Of a stretch of DNA of 64,000 nucleotides, positions 8,398 through 15,569 are shown one piece after another. The stretch spans positions 1,302,001 through 1,366,000 of the forward strand of contig NZ_CP039888.1 of assembly GCF_005221325.1 (NCBI RefSeq), given 5' to 3'. Numbering within the stretch: the first letter of the stretch is position 1; every line of letters begins with the position of its first letter. The stretch comes from Agrobacterium tumefaciens. Its GTDB lineage: Bacteria > Pseudomonadota > Alphaproteobacteria > Rhizobiales > Rhizobiaceae. Under the pieces are notes generated by a model that saw nothing but the letters and a program-made list of their open reading frames with translations, did not search any database and was not told the DNA's origin. The position numbers and the translations under genes were made by a program.

Positions 8398-10020
8398 TTA
8401 TTCAGCAGGCTGCAGCGAAGGAGCCGCGCCCTTGCTGGCGCCCTCCTCGCGTTGATGACCGAGGATGGTCATCGTGACGTTGTAGGCCATGATCAGTGCG
8501 CCGCTGAGGAACATCAGGCCGCCCAGTGCACGCATCACGTAATAGGGGAACAGTGCCGCGACCGATTCCGCGAAGGAATAGACGAGGAAGCCCTGGCTAT
8601 CATATTCGCGCCACATCAAAGCCTGCTGGATGCCGGCCACCCACATGACGGCGGCGTAAACGACGATGCCGAGCGTGGCGAGCCAGAAGTGCCAGTTGAC
8701 CAGTTGCAGGCTGTAGAGACGGTCCCTGCCCCAGAGTTTCGGCGTCAGGTAATAGATCGCGCCGAAGGTGATCATGCCGTTCCAGCCAAGCGCGCCGGAA
8801 TGAACATGGCCGATGGTCCAGTCGGTATAGTGGCTGAGCGAGTTGACGGCCTTGATCGACATCATCGGACCTTCGAAGGTCGCCATGCCGTAGAAGGCCA
8901 CCGCCATCACCATCATGCGCACGACGGGATCGGTACGGATCTTGTCCCATGCGCCCGAAAGCGTCATCAGGCCGTTGATCATGCCGCCCCACGAGGGCAT
9001 CCACAGCATGACCGAGAACACCATGCCGAGCGTCTGCGCCCAGTCCGGCAGCGCGGTATAGTGCAGGTGGTGCGGACCGGCCCAGATATACATGAAGATC
9101 AGCGCCCAGAAGTGGATGATCGACAGGCGGTAGGAATAGACCGGCCGGTTCACCTGCTTGGGAATGAAATAATACATCATGCCGAGGAAGCCGGCCGTCA
9201 GGAAGAAGCCGACGGCATTGTGGCCGTACCACCATTGCGTCAGCGCATCCTGCACACCCGAAAAGGCCGAATAGCTCTTGACGCCGAGGAACGACACCGG
9301 CACCGCCAGATTATTGACGATGTGCAACATGGCGATGGTGACGATGAAGCCGAGATAGAACCAGTTCGCCACATAGATGTGTGGCTCCTTGCGCATGAAG
9401 ATCGTGCCGAGGAAGGTCACGAGATAGGCGACCCAGACGATGGTCAGCCAGATATCGACATACCATTCCGGCTCCGCATATTCGCGGCCCTGGGTGATGC
9501 CGAGCAGGTAACCGGTGGCAGCCATGATGATGAAGAGGTTATAACCCCAGAACACGAACCAGCCGAGATTGCCGCCGAACAGGCGCGCCCGACAGGTTCT
9601 CTGCACCACGTAAAAGGACGTGGCGATCAGCGCATTTCCGCCGAAAGCGAAGATCACCGCCGAGGTGTGCAGCGGCCGCATGCGGCCGAAATTGAAATAA
9701 GGTGCGATGTTGAGATCGGGAAAGGCAAGCTGAAGCGCCACCACGACCCCGACCAGAAAACCGACGACACCCCAGAACACGGTGGCGATGACGCCGTATT
9801 TCACCACCTCGTCGAAATATTCCGACTTGCGGCGGGCGAGCGCGGCCGGATCGACAGGCGCGAAGGAGACACGGCGCAACAGAAGCACCGTGCTGACCAG
9901 CAGTGTAAAGAACAGCACCCACATATGGGCGGCGAAAAGACTGTCATGGGCAAAGGCTGCCCCGAGCAACGCGAGAAAGGCCCCGAGGGCCACGATCGCG
10001 GTTTCTAACGTGTAATTCAT
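8398..10020 (-). CDS. fixN: FixN/CcoN, catalytic subunit of cytochrome cbb3 oxidase
   Basis: Heme-copper oxidase subunit I, 540 residues, with about twelve transmembrane helices. Recognisable segments are [41 protein letters not shown] with the CuB histidine region, and [13 protein letters not shown] with the paired histidines. It reduces O2 to water with high affinity. The start [13 protein letters not shown] (10020) is chosen over an upstream in-frame ATG at 10158, because the extension is hydrophilic, not conserved and covers the anaerobox. Transcription probably starts near 10101, downstream of the box at 10136-10149. Confidence 0.96.
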   Translation of the reverse strand: MNYTLETAIVALGAFLALLGAAFAHDSLFAAHMWVLFFTLLVSTVLLLRRVSFAPVDPAALARRKSEYFDEVVKYGVIATVFWGVVGFLVGVVVALQLAFPDLNIAPYFNFGRMRPLHTSAVIFAFGGNALIATSFYVVQRTCRARLFGGNLGWFVFWGYNLFIIMAATGYLLGITQGREYAEPEWYVDIWLTIVWVAYLVTFLGTIFMRKEPHIYVANWFYLGFIVTIAMLHIVNNLAVPVSFLGVKSYSAFSGVQDALTQWWYGHNAVGFFLTAGFLGMMYYFIPKQVNRPVYSYRLSIIHFWALIFMYIWAGPHHLHYTALPDWAQTLGMVFSVMLWMPSWGGMINGLMTLSGAWDKIRTDPVVRMMVMAVAFYGMATFEGPMMSIKAVNSLSHYTDWTIGHVHSGALGWNGMITFGAIYYLTPKLWGRDRLYSLQLVNWHFWLATLGIVVYAAVMWVAGIQQALMWREYDSQGFLVYSFAESVAALFPYYVMRALGGLMFLSGALIMAYNVTMTILGHQREEGASKGAAPSLQPAE

Positions 10021-10135
10021 TGTTGGTTTCCCCCAACGTGCAAGCCGACCGACGAAAGGCAGGTTGTGCGCCTGGGAGAGCGGAAACGCGCCTCTGCGTC
10101 GGTTGGAGCATTGCCACCGCGCGGGAAAGCCCACC

Positions 10136-10149
10136 TTGATCCAGATCAA
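10136..10149. promoter_or_regulatory. Anaerobox (FixK/FnrN site) upstream of fixNOQP
   Basis: TTGATCCAGATCAA is a near-perfect TTGA-N6-TCAA palindrome centred about 122 nt upstream of the fixN ATG. With activation at -41.5 the transcript would begin near 10101 and carry an 80 nt leader. The rest of the 298 bp between fixN and cobU shows no other clear signal. Confidence 0.88.
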
Positions 10150-10318
10150 GAAAGCCAAGCTGTCGCAGCCCCGGTAAAACAGGGTGCGGCCTCATGAAAA
10201 GGAATTGTGGAAGAACAAAAACGTCCTGCTCTTGGCGCGATAATTTCAGGCCCTGGTGGACAATAAACCGAACGGCTGCCGCGGACGTTCAGGCTCGATC
10301 AGCCGGCAGTCTCCCGTT

Positions 10319-10840
10319 TCAGCCCTTCATCTTCAGCGGCAGCCCGGCGGCGACGAAATAAACCTCGTCGGCAATGGCCGCGATGCGCTGGTGCAGGCGG
10401 CCCGCATGATCGCGGAACTCGCGCGCCATGCGGTTTTCCGGCACGATGCCGAGACCGACCTCGTTAGAGACGAGGATCAGCTTTGCACGCGCCGATGCAA
10501 TTGCCGCCTCCAGTCCCGCGAAGGCCGTCTCCATATCGGTATTGTCCATCATCAGATTGGTGAGCCATAATGTCAGGCAGTCGATGAGGATGACATTTTC
10601 CGGGCCGTCGAGCCGCTGCAGCACGGCAGCAATATCGACCGGCGCTTCATGAGTGGTCCATTCCCCCCCGCGCCGTTGCTGATGATGGCTGATACGGTCA
10701 CGCATCTCGTCGTCCCATGCCCGACCGGTTGCGAGATAGTGCAGGCGTCCCCCCGCCTTTCCCGCAAGCTCTTCGGCAAAACGCGACTTGCCGGAGCGCG
10801 CCCCGCCAAGAATGAAAACGGAGCGGTTTTTATCTGTCAT
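10319..10840 (-). CDS. cobU: Bifunctional adenosylcobinamide kinase / adenosylcobinamide-phosphate guanylyltransferase
   Basis: Late cobalamin biosynthesis: phosphorylates adenosylcobinamide, then transfers GMP to give adenosyl-GDP-cobinamide. The 173-residue protein has a P-loop GGARSGKS (12-19), the [17 protein letters not shown] region seen here as [14 protein letters not shown], and the late conserved [20 protein letters not shown]. The start MTDKNRSVF (10840) gives the normal length of CobU/CobP; an upstream in-frame ATG would add 24 residues without homology. It stands alone, without other cob genes nearby. I found no cobalamin riboswitch upstream. The name cobP is used in some alphaproteobacteria. 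Confidence 0.93.
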   Translation of the reverse strand: MTDKNRSVFILGGARSGKSRFAEELAGKAGGRLHYLATGRAWDDEMRDRISHHQQRRGGEWTTHEAPVDIAAVLQRLDGPENVILIDCLTLWLTNLMMDNTDMETAFAGLEAAIASARAKLILVSNEVGLGIVPENRMAREFRDHAGRLHQRIAAIADEVYFVAAGLPLKMKG

Positions 10841-11342
10841 GGAAAACCTGAAAGGAAAGAATGAAGCGGACCGGCATCGTTGCGGTGTCGCAAGCCAGAG
10901 ACAGACGGTCATGAAGGGAACGATTCGTAGAAAAAGGCGTCCCCCGGTTGCTCATGCCGGACTGCCGCTGATACCGGACCGGAGAAACAAGACCTGCCCG
11001 CAGGATGCGGGACATCAAAAGCCCTGATTACCCCGGATGCCGGAAACACCGGTCCTGATGAAAGGCTAGGTGCGAAAGACCATCCTGTCAATCGGCGGAC
11101 GGCCGTGCCGGGAAATGACGCGGAACCGGTACGCAAAACCTGACCCGGAACCGGCAGACCTGTCGTCCGCGAAGTGATTGATAAAGCGACTTGGTTACCG
11201 GAACGTTAGCGAAAATCCGAATGGTGCGGCGGCGACGCCGCAAGAGAATATCCGGTGACGGCAATCGCCGCCATTGCCTTGCCATAGCCTTCAAATCAAT
11301 ATGCTTTCGAAGATTCGCAAACAGCAAGGTGGCCCGCCCGTG
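10841..11342. other. Intergenic region between cobU and the DUF599 gene, no gene seen
   Basis: About 500 bp between divergent genes. It has several GC-rich short inverted repeats, for example CCCGCA-GGA-TGCGGG near 10998-11012. No open frame has convincing protein features. Because a cobalamin gene starts here, I looked for the B12-box and the core of a cobalamin riboswitch on both strands and did not see them. It probably holds two promoters; its length is unusual for this window. Confidence 0.5.
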
Positions 11343-12035
11343 ATGACCGTCATGGACTATATCTCGATCGTCATTTTCATCGTGTTGTGGGCTGCCTATA
11401 CGCATGTCACGACAGGTAGAACGCTTTTTTCGAGAACCAGCCTCAATCAGGCCATGGCCGGGCGCCGGCGCGAGTGGATCATGAATTCGCTGAAGCGCGA
11501 CCTGAAGATGATCGATACGCAGATCATGGCCGGCCTGCAGAACGGCACCGCCTTTTTCGCCTCCACCTCCATCTTCGCCATCGGCGGATGTTTCGCCCTT
11601 CTGGGCGCGACCGAACAGGTCGAATCGGTGTTTCGCGACATGCCCTTCGTGCACTATGCCGGGCGCACCGCCTTCGAGCTGAAGGTCATAGGGCTCACCT
11701 GCCTGTTCGGTTATTCCTTCTTCAAATTCGGCTGGTCCTACCGTCTGTTCAACTATTGCACCATCCTGTTCGGTGCCATTCCCATGGTCCACGATGTCAA
11801 TACGGACCGCGAGGCGGCGGAGCGTGCCGCTGAAAACGTCATAAAGATGAACATCATCGCTGCTAAGAACTTCAATGACGGCCTGCGGACGATCTTCCTT
11901 TCCATCGGTTATCTCGGCTGGTTCATCAGCCCCTATGTCTTCATCGCCAGCACCGTCATCATCATCGTGGCGCTGTTGCGCCGACAGTTCTTTTCAGAGG
12001 CCCGCCGCGCCATCATGGAAGAAAACCGGCCTTGA
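11343..12035 (+). CDS. DUF599 family integral membrane protein
   Basis: About 230 residues with four hydrophobic segments: DYISIVIFIVLWAAYTHVT, the region FFASTSIFAIGGCFALLGA, a central ELKVIGLTCLFGYSFFKFGWSYR segment, and a C-terminal helix near IASTVIIIVALLRRQFF. The conserved KFGWSYRLFNYC region and overall plan match DUF599 (Pfam), whose function is unknown. The chosen ATG at 11343 follows AAGGTGG; an upstream ATG at 11301 would add 14 residues but has no ribosome site. The next gene, a DUF1624 protein, starts 92 nt later on the same strand. Confidence 0.8.
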   Translation: MTVMDYISIVIFIVLWAAYTHVTTGRTLFSRTSLNQAMAGRRREWIMNSLKRDLKMIDTQIMAGLQNGTAFFASTSIFAIGGCFALLGATEQVESVFRDMPFVHYAGRTAFELKVIGLTCLFGYSFFKFGWSYRLFNYCTILFGAIPMVHDVNTDREAAERAAENVIKMNIIAAKNFNDGLRTIFLSIGYLGWFISPYVFIASTVIIIVALLRRQFFSEARRAIMEENRP

Positions 12036-12127
12036 AATAGCCGCACTTAAAGGGCCAAGCCCACACGTCATTTTAAGCGAATCCAAGTGAATGCCGGCCC
12101 CTCGAAAAGCTGAAAAAAGCGGAAATC

Positions 12128-13093
12128 ATGGACACAGACGCAGCCGCAAATGAAACCCGCCGCAAAGGCCGCATCGGCGGGCTGGATACCTTTAGAGGGC
12201 TCGCCCTCCTCGCCATGGCGTCCTACCATTTCACATGGAATCTGGAATATTTCGGCTATCTCGAACCCGGCACGGCAACCACGGGCCTCTGGAAGCTCTA
12301 TGCGCGCGGCATCGCCAGCTCGTTCCTGTTTCTTGCCGGATTCAGCCTGTTTCTCGCCCATGGCAAGGGTCTGAATTGGCCATCCTTCGGCAAGCGTTTT
12401 GCGATGGTGGCCGGGTCGGCCCTGCTCATTACCGTCGCCACCTATTTCGCTTTTCCGGACAGTTTCATCTTCTTCGGCATATTACACAATATCGCCGCCG
12501 CAAGTCTGGTGGGACTGCTGTTCCTGCGGGCGCCCGCGCCCGTGACGCTACTTTTCGCGATCATTGCATTTGTCCTGCCGCAATATCTGCAATCCGATCT
12601 CTTCAACGCAAAATGGCTGGCCTGGATCGGCTTTTCCACCATGCCGCCGCGCTCGAATGACTACGTGCCGCTGCTGCCCTGGCTTGCGCCTTTCCTTGGC
12701 GGTCTTGCGGTTTCCCAATTCGTCACACCACGCGGCTGGCTGGACCGTTTTCGCAATCCAAGCTCCCCGCGCAATCTGGTCGCCAGCGCCGGCCGCCACA
12801 GCCTTGCCTTCTACCTCATCCACCAGCCGGTGCTGATCGGCCTCGTTTATGTCCTGTCGGTCGTGGCCCCGCCTCCCCCCGTCGATCAGGTGGAGCTTTA
12901 CAAATCGAGCTGCGAAAAAAGCTGCGTCGAACAGCCGAACGGGCTGGAACTGTGCCAGCGTTTCTGCGGCTGCACGCTGGAGAAACTGCAGGCGGAAAGC
13001 CTGTTTGACATCATGATGGAAGGCAAGCTCAGCGCCGATCAGCAGACGAAGGTCGGTGAATTGGCGCAACAATGTACGATTGAAGCGCAATAG
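12128..13093 (+). CDS. DUF1624/HGSNAT-like membrane acyltransferase-family protein with a cysteine-rich tail
   Basis: A 321-residue polytopic membrane protein. The signature RIGGLDTFRGLALLAM near the N-terminus and SFLFLAGFSLFLAHGK are typical of the heparan-alpha-glucosaminide N-acetyltransferase catalytic family (DUF1624, acyltransferase-3-like). The membrane domain ends near residue 250 (AFYLIHQPVLIGLVYVLSVV). The last 60 residues are soluble and have six cysteines, C262, C266, C276, C280, C282 and C316, forming two CX3C pairs nine residues apart. That tail is not part of the core domain as I know it. Substrate is unknown; envelope modification is a guess. Confidence 0.82.
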   Translation: MDTDAAANETRRKGRIGGLDTFRGLALLAMASYHFTWNLEYFGYLEPGTATTGLWKLYARGIASSFLFLAGFSLFLAHGKGLNWPSFGKRFAMVAGSALLITVATYFAFPDSFIFFGILHNIAAASLVGLLFLRAPAPVTLLFAIIAFVLPQYLQSDLFNAKWLAWIGFSTMPPRSNDYVPLLPWLAPFLGGLAVSQFVTPRGWLDRFRNPSSPRNLVASAGRHSLAFYLIHQPVLIGLVYVLSVVAPPPPVDQVELYKSSCEKSCVEQPNGLELCQRFCGCTLEKLQAESLFDIMMEGKLSADQQTKVGELAQQCTIEAQ

Positions 13094-13147
13094 GTACAAA
13101 TGGGCCAAACCGAGCCCACGTTTTCGAGCGTTACCATCCGCACTCGG

Positions 13148-13233
13148 CGTCATCCTCGGGCTTGTCCAGAGGATTATCCGCGTTTCCCAAAATTGAACCG
13201 TAGCAGATCCTGGGAACAAGCCCGAGGATGACG
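13148..13233. repeat. RIME-like intergenic palindromic element
   Basis: The arms CGTCATCCTCGGGCTTGT (from 13148) and ACAAGCCCGAGGATGACG (ending 13233) are inverted copies, enclosing a GC-rich middle containing further short repeats. The core CTCGGGCTTGT and its complement resemble the rhizobial intergenic mosaic elements known as RIME. It lies between the convergent DUF1624 and MerR genes, as such elements usually do. Confidence 0.7.
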
Positions 13234-13291
13234 GAGGAGACATATTAGTTCTTAAACGATGACCCAGCGCGAATACCACCCGGAATTTCGC

Positions 13292-13678
13292 TTAAGTCCC
13301 CACGCCGATTTCGGCAAGCCGGGTGAGACAGGCTTCTTCGACATTGTCGAGCTCCGCCAGCGTCTCTTCGATGTCCTTGCGTTTCTGCCTGAGATCGGCG
13401 CGCTTTTCATCGACCTTCTTCATCAGCAGTACCAGCTGGCCCGATTCGCCCGGCGGCTCCTTGTAGACGTGAATGATCTCGCGAATCTCGGCGATCGTGA
13501 AACCGATACGGCGGCCGCGCAGGATTTCCTGAATGAGACGCCGGTCGGCAGACCTGAACAGGCGTGTGCGCCCGCGACGCTCAGGGTGAATCAGCCCCTC
13601 GTCCTCGTAAAAACGCAAGGTGCGCGTGGAAACACCGAATTCGCGTGTCAGTTCGGTTATGCTATAATACTTGTCCAA
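13292..13678 (-). CDS. MerR-family transcriptional regulator, LiuR-like
   Basis: A 128-residue DNA-binding protein. The N-terminal winged helix-turn-helix is SITELTREFGVSTRTLRFYE followed by DEGLIHPERRGRTRLFR, then a long dimerisation coiled coil (about 80-120). It lacks the metal-binding cysteines of mercury or copper MerR proteins; the single cysteine is near the C-terminus. Sequence and its own operator (13712-13733) resemble LiuR, which controls branched-chain amino acid and fatty acid catabolism in other proteobacteria. No catabolic genes adjoin, so its targets must lie elsewhere. Autoregulation is inferred from the operator over its promoter. Confidence 0.88.
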   Translation of the reverse strand: MDKYYSITELTREFGVSTRTLRFYEDEGLIHPERRGRTRLFRSADRRLIQEILRGRRIGFTIAEIREIIHVYKEPPGESGQLVLLMKKVDEKRADLRQKRKDIEETLAELDNVEEACLTRLAEIGVGT

Positions 13679-13704
13679 AGGCCTATCCGATTCATGGTCG
13701 GAAG

Positions 13705-13733
13705 ATATTATTTGACCTTCACGTAAAAGTCAA
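13705..13733 (-). promoter_or_regulatory. merR-type promoter with an embedded 22 bp palindromic operator
   Basis: On the minus strand a -35 TTGACT (13733-13728) and -10 TAATAT (13710-13705) are separated by 17 bp. The imperfect palindrome TTGACCTTCACGTAAAAGTCAA at 13712-13733 (9 of 11 half-site positions match) fills the -35 and spacer. It closely resembles the TTGAC-N12-GTCAA LiuR operator type. The ATG is at 13678. Confidence 0.78.
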
Positions 13734-13749
13734 TTTTTGCCCGTCTCAC

Positions 13750-15177
13750 CTATCCGGAAATACCGTACCACCAGGTCGCGATCCCCAGAAAGGCGAAAAA
13801 GCCGACAATGTCGGTTACCGCCGTCACAAAGACTGCGGAGGAAACGGCGGGGTCAGCGCCAAACTTGTCGAGAACCAGCGGAATGAGAATGCCGGCAAGC
13901 GCCGCGGCCAGCATGTTGAGACACATGGCGGTGGCGATGATGCCGCCAATATGGATATCCTGAAACCATACCCCGGCAACGATGCCGATGGCGCAGCCGA
14001 ACAGCATACCGTTCAGGATGCCCACCCCCGCCTCGCGCCGGATGATGCGGGCGGCATTGTGAATATCGAGGCTTTTGGTGGCGAGTGCCCGCACCGAGAC
14101 GGTCATGGTCTGCGATCCGGCATTACCGCCCATGCCTGCCACCGCCGGCATCAGGATCGCCAGCGCAATGATTTGCTGGATGGTCGCATCGAACAGGCTG
14201 ATGACGGAAGCGGAGAGAAAGGCCGTGAGCAGGTTGACGGCAAGCCAGGGCACGCGTGAACGAGAGGTGCTGACGATACTGTCCGACAGTTCTTCGTCAC
14301 CCACGCCCCCCAGACGCAGCAAGTCCTCCTCCGCCTCTTCCTGGATGACGTCGACCACGTCATCGATGGTGAGAACGCCCACCAGTCGGCCGTTATTATC
14401 GACCACGGCGGCAGAGAGAAGGTCATATTGCTCGAAAAGCTGTGCTGCCTCCTCCTGGTCCATCTCGGCCGGAATGGAGTGGTTGGTCTCGTGCATGATC
14501 GTTTCGATCTTCACCTGACGCTTCGCGCGCAGCACCCTGTCGAGATCAAGCGCACCAACCAGCTTGAAGGTCGGGTCGATGACGAAGATCTGCGAGAAGG
14601 ATTCGGGCAGCTCCTCTTCTTCGCGCAGATAGTCGATGGTCTGTCCCACGGTCCAGAACGGCGGCACGGCGACGAATTCCGTCTGCATGCGGCGGCCGGC
14701 GGAGCTCTCCGGATAATCCAGCGCCCGCATCAGCCGCACGCGTTCGGTAAATGGCAGCTGCGAGAGAATATCCTCGCGGTCCTCGTCGTCCAGGTCCTCG
14801 AGAATGTAGACCGCATCGTCCGAATCGAGCTCGCCGATACCGGCGGCGATCTGCTCGTTCGACATCTGGTCGACGATATCGAGACGGATACCCTCATCCA
14901 CCTCGGTCAACGCCGTCATGTCGAAATCGGAACCCAGCAGCCTGACCAGCGCGTGGCGCTGTTCCGGCAGGATGGATTCCAGCACGTCGCCGAGCTCCGA
15001 CTCATGCAGCCGCGCAACATTCTTGCGCAGGAAAAGCAGGTCGCGATCGGCGATCGCAGCGCCCACCATCGCCAGAAAATCGGAGCGAACGGACCCATCT
15101 TCCGCGTAAATATCGGAGAGCGCTTCTGCCGGCTTTACGTCATCGGGCGCGACAGGATCGTCGTCACGGTCTGTCAT
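13750..15177 (-). CDS. mgtE: Magnesium transporter MgtE
   Basis: A 475-residue Mg2+ channel of the inner membrane. Order: acidic N domain (superhelical, about 30-150), paired CBS domains (about 155-280, including the TIDDVVDVIQEEAEED end), a connecting helix, then five transmembrane helices with GMGGNAGSQTMTVSVRAL, a family signature for the pore. The ATG at 15177 follows a strong GAGGGG site; an upstream frame extension begins at 15255 but has no support. Mg2+ binding to the N and CBS domains is known to close this channel. No leader riboswitch was apparent in the upstream region. Confidence 0.95.
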   Translation of the reverse strand: MTDRDDDPVAPDDVKPAEALSDIYAEDGSVRSDFLAMVGAAIADRDLLFLRKNVARLHESELGDVLESILPEQRHALVRLLGSDFDMTALTEVDEGIRLDIVDQMSNEQIAAGIGELDSDDAVYILEDLDDEDREDILSQLPFTERVRLMRALDYPESSAGRRMQTEFVAVPPFWTVGQTIDYLREEEELPESFSQIFVIDPTFKLVGALDLDRVLRAKRQVKIETIMHETNHSIPAEMDQEEAAQLFEQYDLLSAAVVDNNGRLVGVLTIDDVVDVIQEEAEEDLLRLGGVGDEELSDSIVSTSRSRVPWLAVNLLTAFLSASVISLFDATIQQIIALAILMPAVAGMGGNAGSQTMTVSVRALATKSLDIHNAARIIRREAGVGILNGMLFGCAIGIVAGVWFQDIHIGGIIATAMCLNMLAAALAGILIPLVLDKFGADPAVSSAVFVTAVTDIVGFFAFLGIATWWYGISG

Positions 15178-15569
15178 GTGGCGTCCCCTCGTATTAAAAT
15201 GCCGCAGTGCACGTTCGCGGAGGCAGAATGGCGTTAAAAAGCATATTGTCAACAACCGGATAGGTGCAAATATCCATGCTCCGCTCGCACGGTATTAAAT
15301 CCATTCGTCATTCCTCTTCGGCGCACCGGGCGCGATAAGGCGGCCTGCGGCTTATACCCTGATCAGCCCGTTGTCGCGGCTTAATTTACGACAACGCGCG
15401 CCCCCTTTACGTCGTTCCGCAACAAAGTTCAGGCCTTCCGTTTCGGCTTTTCCGCGTTGCACAATTAAGCATTGACAGCCGCCGTGGATCGGCGCTTGTG
15501 AAGATTATTTTGACGAATGACAAACCGTGGCCTGGTAGGCACGAATATGATTTCCGGGATAAGACAATT
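15178..15569. promoter_or_regulatory. Divergent mgtE/ydeP-like intergenic region with an inverted repeat at 15369-15396
   Basis: About 390 bp without a gene between divergently transcribed genes. The clearest element is an 8 bp inverted repeat, CGTTGTCG (15369-15376) and CGACAACG (15389-15396), around a 12 bp AT-rich centre, compatible with a dimeric repressor or activator site. No M-box-like magnesium riboswitch was recognised. I have no basis for naming the binding protein. Confidence 0.4.

Noticed and set aside
8308..10008. A 566-codon open frame on the plus strand over fixN
   Set aside because: Shadow of fixN, with a charged, low-complexity translation and no plausible start context; fixN has all heme-copper oxidase motifs.
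10319..10912. A longer cobU start giving 24 extra residues
   Set aside because: The extension lacks homology to CobU; the P-loop in the shorter protein lies at the usual distance from the start.
10841..11342. Cobalamin riboswitch upstream of cobU
   Set aside because: The B12 box and conserved core sequences were not found on either strand by eye. A covariance-model search would be decisive.
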